DNA of 7,723 nucleotides, taken from the NCBI GenBank assembly GCA_001629235.1, contig LUSA01000036.1:3138-10860 (forward strand), given 5' to 3'. The position numbers and the translations under genes were made by a program. The notes under the pieces were generated by a model that ran no database searches, had not been told where the DNA came from, and was given only the letters and a program-made list of their open reading frames with translations. The stretch is from Marine group II euryarchaeote REDSEA-S43_B8. GTDB taxonomy: Archaea; Thermoplasmatota; Poseidoniia; Poseidoniales; Thalassarchaeaceae. Positions 6,417 to 7,723 of the stretch are shown piece by piece (positions within the stretch are counted from its first letter, which is position 1; the number at the start of each line of letters is the position of its first letter).

Positions 6417-7418
6417 ATGAGCGAAGAAACAGCAAGTGAGAAAATGGAAGAAGAAGAAATTGTAATCGATGTGGACGATGCAGAGCCCACTATCGAGGAT
6501 CTCCCAGGCGTGGGTCCTGCAACTGCGGAGAAGCTTCGAGAAGCAGGTTTCGAGGAACTTCTTGGGATAGCTGTGATGAGTCCATCTGAACTATCAGACC
6601 AAGCAGAACTGGGAGAGGCAGTAGCCGCCAAGATTATCGCAGGAGCTAAGAAGCTAGCGAATATTGGGGGTTTCGTTAGTGGAGTGGCACTTCTCGAGAA
6701 GAGGAAGAGAGTCCAGAAGTTGACCTCAGGAGCTTCATCTCTGGACGAACTACTAGGTGGAGGTTTCGAGACTCAGGCAATAGTAGAGGTATTCGGAGAA
6801 TTCGGAAGTGGAAAGACGCAAATTGGACATCAGTTAGCGGTGAACTGCATTCTTTCTTTGGATCAGGGGGGACTAGATGGCGAGGTGGTTTACATTGACA
6901 CTGAAGACACTTTCAGACCGGAGAGAATAGCCCAGATGGCAGAAGGAGTGGACATGGATCCTCAAGATGCTCTGGATAGGATACACGTAGCCAGGGCTTA
7001 CAATTCTGCTCACCAGATGTTACTTGTCGATGAGATCAAGAGGATGGCAAAGAGTATTGATGTGAAAGTGATCATTGTCGATTCTCTGACAAGTCACTTC
7101 AGAGCCGAGTACGTCGGCAGAGGGATGTTAGCTCCCAGACAGCAGAAGCTAAACCGACACATGAAGGAACTCAAGCAGGTCGCAGATGTTCAGAATGCGA
7201 TCGTTTTGGTGACAAACCAGGTTCAGGCGAAACCAGATGCGATGTGGGGAGATCCCACCAGAGCAGTAGGAGGGCATATCGTCGGACACGCCAGCACATT
7301 CCGCCTTTACCTCAGGAAGTCAAAGGGGGGCCGTAGAATTGCTCGCCTAATTGACAGTCCTAATCTACCCGAGGGTGAGGCAGTCTTTACCGTGACATCC
7401 GAGGGCCTGCGTGACTAG
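6417..7418 (+). CDS. radA: DNA repair and recombination protein RadA
   Basis: RadA is the archaeal Rad51/RecA-family recombinase: it forms ATP-dependent filaments on single-stranded DNA and drives strand exchange in homologous recombination. The product has 333 residues, close to the usual archaeal length. It opens with an unusual acidic segment (residues 1-27, rich in Glu and Asp), then a helix-hairpin-helix domain (DLPGVGPATAEKL, about 28-40). The linker phenylalanine motif for filament assembly is F86-VSG, the FxxG form found in some methanogens instead of FxxA. The ATPase core shows Walker A GEFGSGKT (127-134), the conserved YIDTEDTFRPER (159-170), ARAYNSAHQ (192-200), Walker B VIIVDS (218-223), and the DNA-binding loop regions GRGMLAPRQQKL (234-245) and DAMWGDPTRAVGGHIVGHAS (about 274-293). 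All key residues are intact. The start at 6417 is backed by GGTGA. It converges with the peptidase gene, 24 bases apart. Confidence 0.98.
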   Translation: MSEETASEKMEEEEIVIDVDDAEPTIEDLPGVGPATAEKLREAGFEELLGIAVMSPSELSDQAELGEAVAAKIIAGAKKLANIGGFVSGVALLEKRKRVQKLTSGASSLDELLGGGFETQAIVEVFGEFGSGKTQIGHQLAVNCILSLDQGGLDGEVVYIDTEDTFRPERIAQMAEGVDMDPQDALDRIHVARAYNSAHQMLLVDEIKRMAKSIDVKVIIVDSLTSHFRAEYVGRGMLAPRQQKLNRHMKELKQVADVQNAIVLVTNQVQAKPDAMWGDPTRAVGGHIVGHASTFRLYLRKSKGGRRIARLIDSPNLPEGEAVFTVTSEGLRD

Positions 7419-7426
7419 CGCGCAGG
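7406..7426 (+). terminator. Possible stem-loop across the radA stop codon
   Basis: CCTGCG (7406-7411) can pair with CGCAGG (7421-7426) around a nine-base loop that contains the radA stop codon. It sits in the 24-base gap between two convergent genes, where a termination signal would be useful to both. There is no T-run after it on either strand, which archaeal terminators usually need, so it may be chance. Confidence 0.2.
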
Positions 7427-7442
7427 TCTCGGAGTCCGAAGA

Positions 7443-7723
7443 CTAAGCAGCCAATTCCGATAGCTCTGACTCGACCATCCCGAGTAGGGAGAGGAAGTGT
7501 CCCTCGTCGAATCCTAGTTTCAGATCCGCCGCTTCAAAGAGCTCCGGAAGAGTCTTTGTGTTCCCGAGTGACATCGCATTCGCGTAGTCATCCAATGCCT
7601 TTTGCGGATCTCCCATTTGTGTCTTCCATAGCTGCAGTGATCCGAGTTGCGCTATTCCGTATTCAATGTAATAGAAAGGTACGCCGAAAAGGTGACCCTG
7701 CTGCTGCCAAGAAACCTCTCTGA
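7443..7723 (-). CDS. pepF: M3-family oligoendopeptidase F, C-terminal end (5' partial)
   Basis: An open frame enters from the right edge on the minus strand and ends at TAG 7443-7445, giving 92 residues; the start is outside the window. The sequence contains WQQQGHLFGVPFYYIEYGIAQLGSLQLW followed by DPQKALDDYANAMSLG and LPELFEAADLKLGF (given in separate blocks here). This order matches the C-terminal end of the oligoendopeptidase F / M3 zinc metallopeptidase family, where W-Q-x-Q-x-H-x-F-x-x-PFYYI-Y is a strongly conserved part of the substrate cleft. These cytoplasmic enzymes cut short peptides during protein turnover. The HExxH zinc motif lies upstream of the visible part, so activity cannot be judged. 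The symbol is a family-level assignment. Confidence 0.85.
   Translation of the reverse strand, partial: REVSWQQQGHLFGVPFYYIEYGIAQLGSLQLWKTQMGDPQKALDDYANAMSLGNTKTLPELFEAADLKLGFDEGHFLSLLGMVESELSELAA

Overview
The window looks like a piece of a mesophilic, probably planktonic, euryarchaeal genome of the Marine Group II / Poseidoniales kind. The archaeal assignment rests on a typical archaeal RadA recombinase, an initiator tRNA with an A1:U72 end pair and three G:C pairs next to the anticodon loop, TATA-like boxes placed about 25-30 bases ahead of starts (two of them leaderless), and a lipobox-bearing secreted protein with a COG4880-type beta-propeller. The lineage name is inferred from overall flavour (moderate GC, acidic secreted proteins, tRNAs with encoded CCA); no database was searched.

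Layout, left to right. Bases 1-193 hold the 3' end of a gene for a surface protein with a C-terminal membrane anchor. A gene of unknown function follows (256-1965): six predicted membrane helices and a long helical tail that contains six copies of a roughly 62-residue repeat. A tRNA-Gly(CCC) lies at 2027-2101. The stretch 2102-2430 holds a possible leaderless small acidic protein (2180-2368) and then the promoter and ribosome binding site of a secreted lipoprotein with a beta-propeller domain (2431-4869). Convergent with that gene, only 9 bases away, is a dihydroorotase gene on the minus strand (4879-6115). It is broken: the two halves are in different frames, and a conserved block of about 35 residues just after the HxH metal motif is missing. 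An initiator tRNA-Met (6223-6300) diverges from it and is followed by radA (6417-7418). The window ends in the 3' end of a minus-strand M3-family oligoendopeptidase F gene (7443-7723), convergent with radA.

The genes are mostly single units with their own signals, not one operon: strands alternate, two gene pairs converge at their 3' ends, and separate promoter-like boxes precede several units. They cover unrelated housekeeping jobs (translation, recombination, pyrimidine synthesis, peptide degradation) plus two envelope or membrane proteins of unclear role. I see no CRISPR array, insertion sequence, integrase, toxin-antitoxin or defence cassette. The points most worth a second look are the internal deletion plus frameshift in pyrC, the repeat architecture of the six-helix membrane protein, and the small leaderless ORF.
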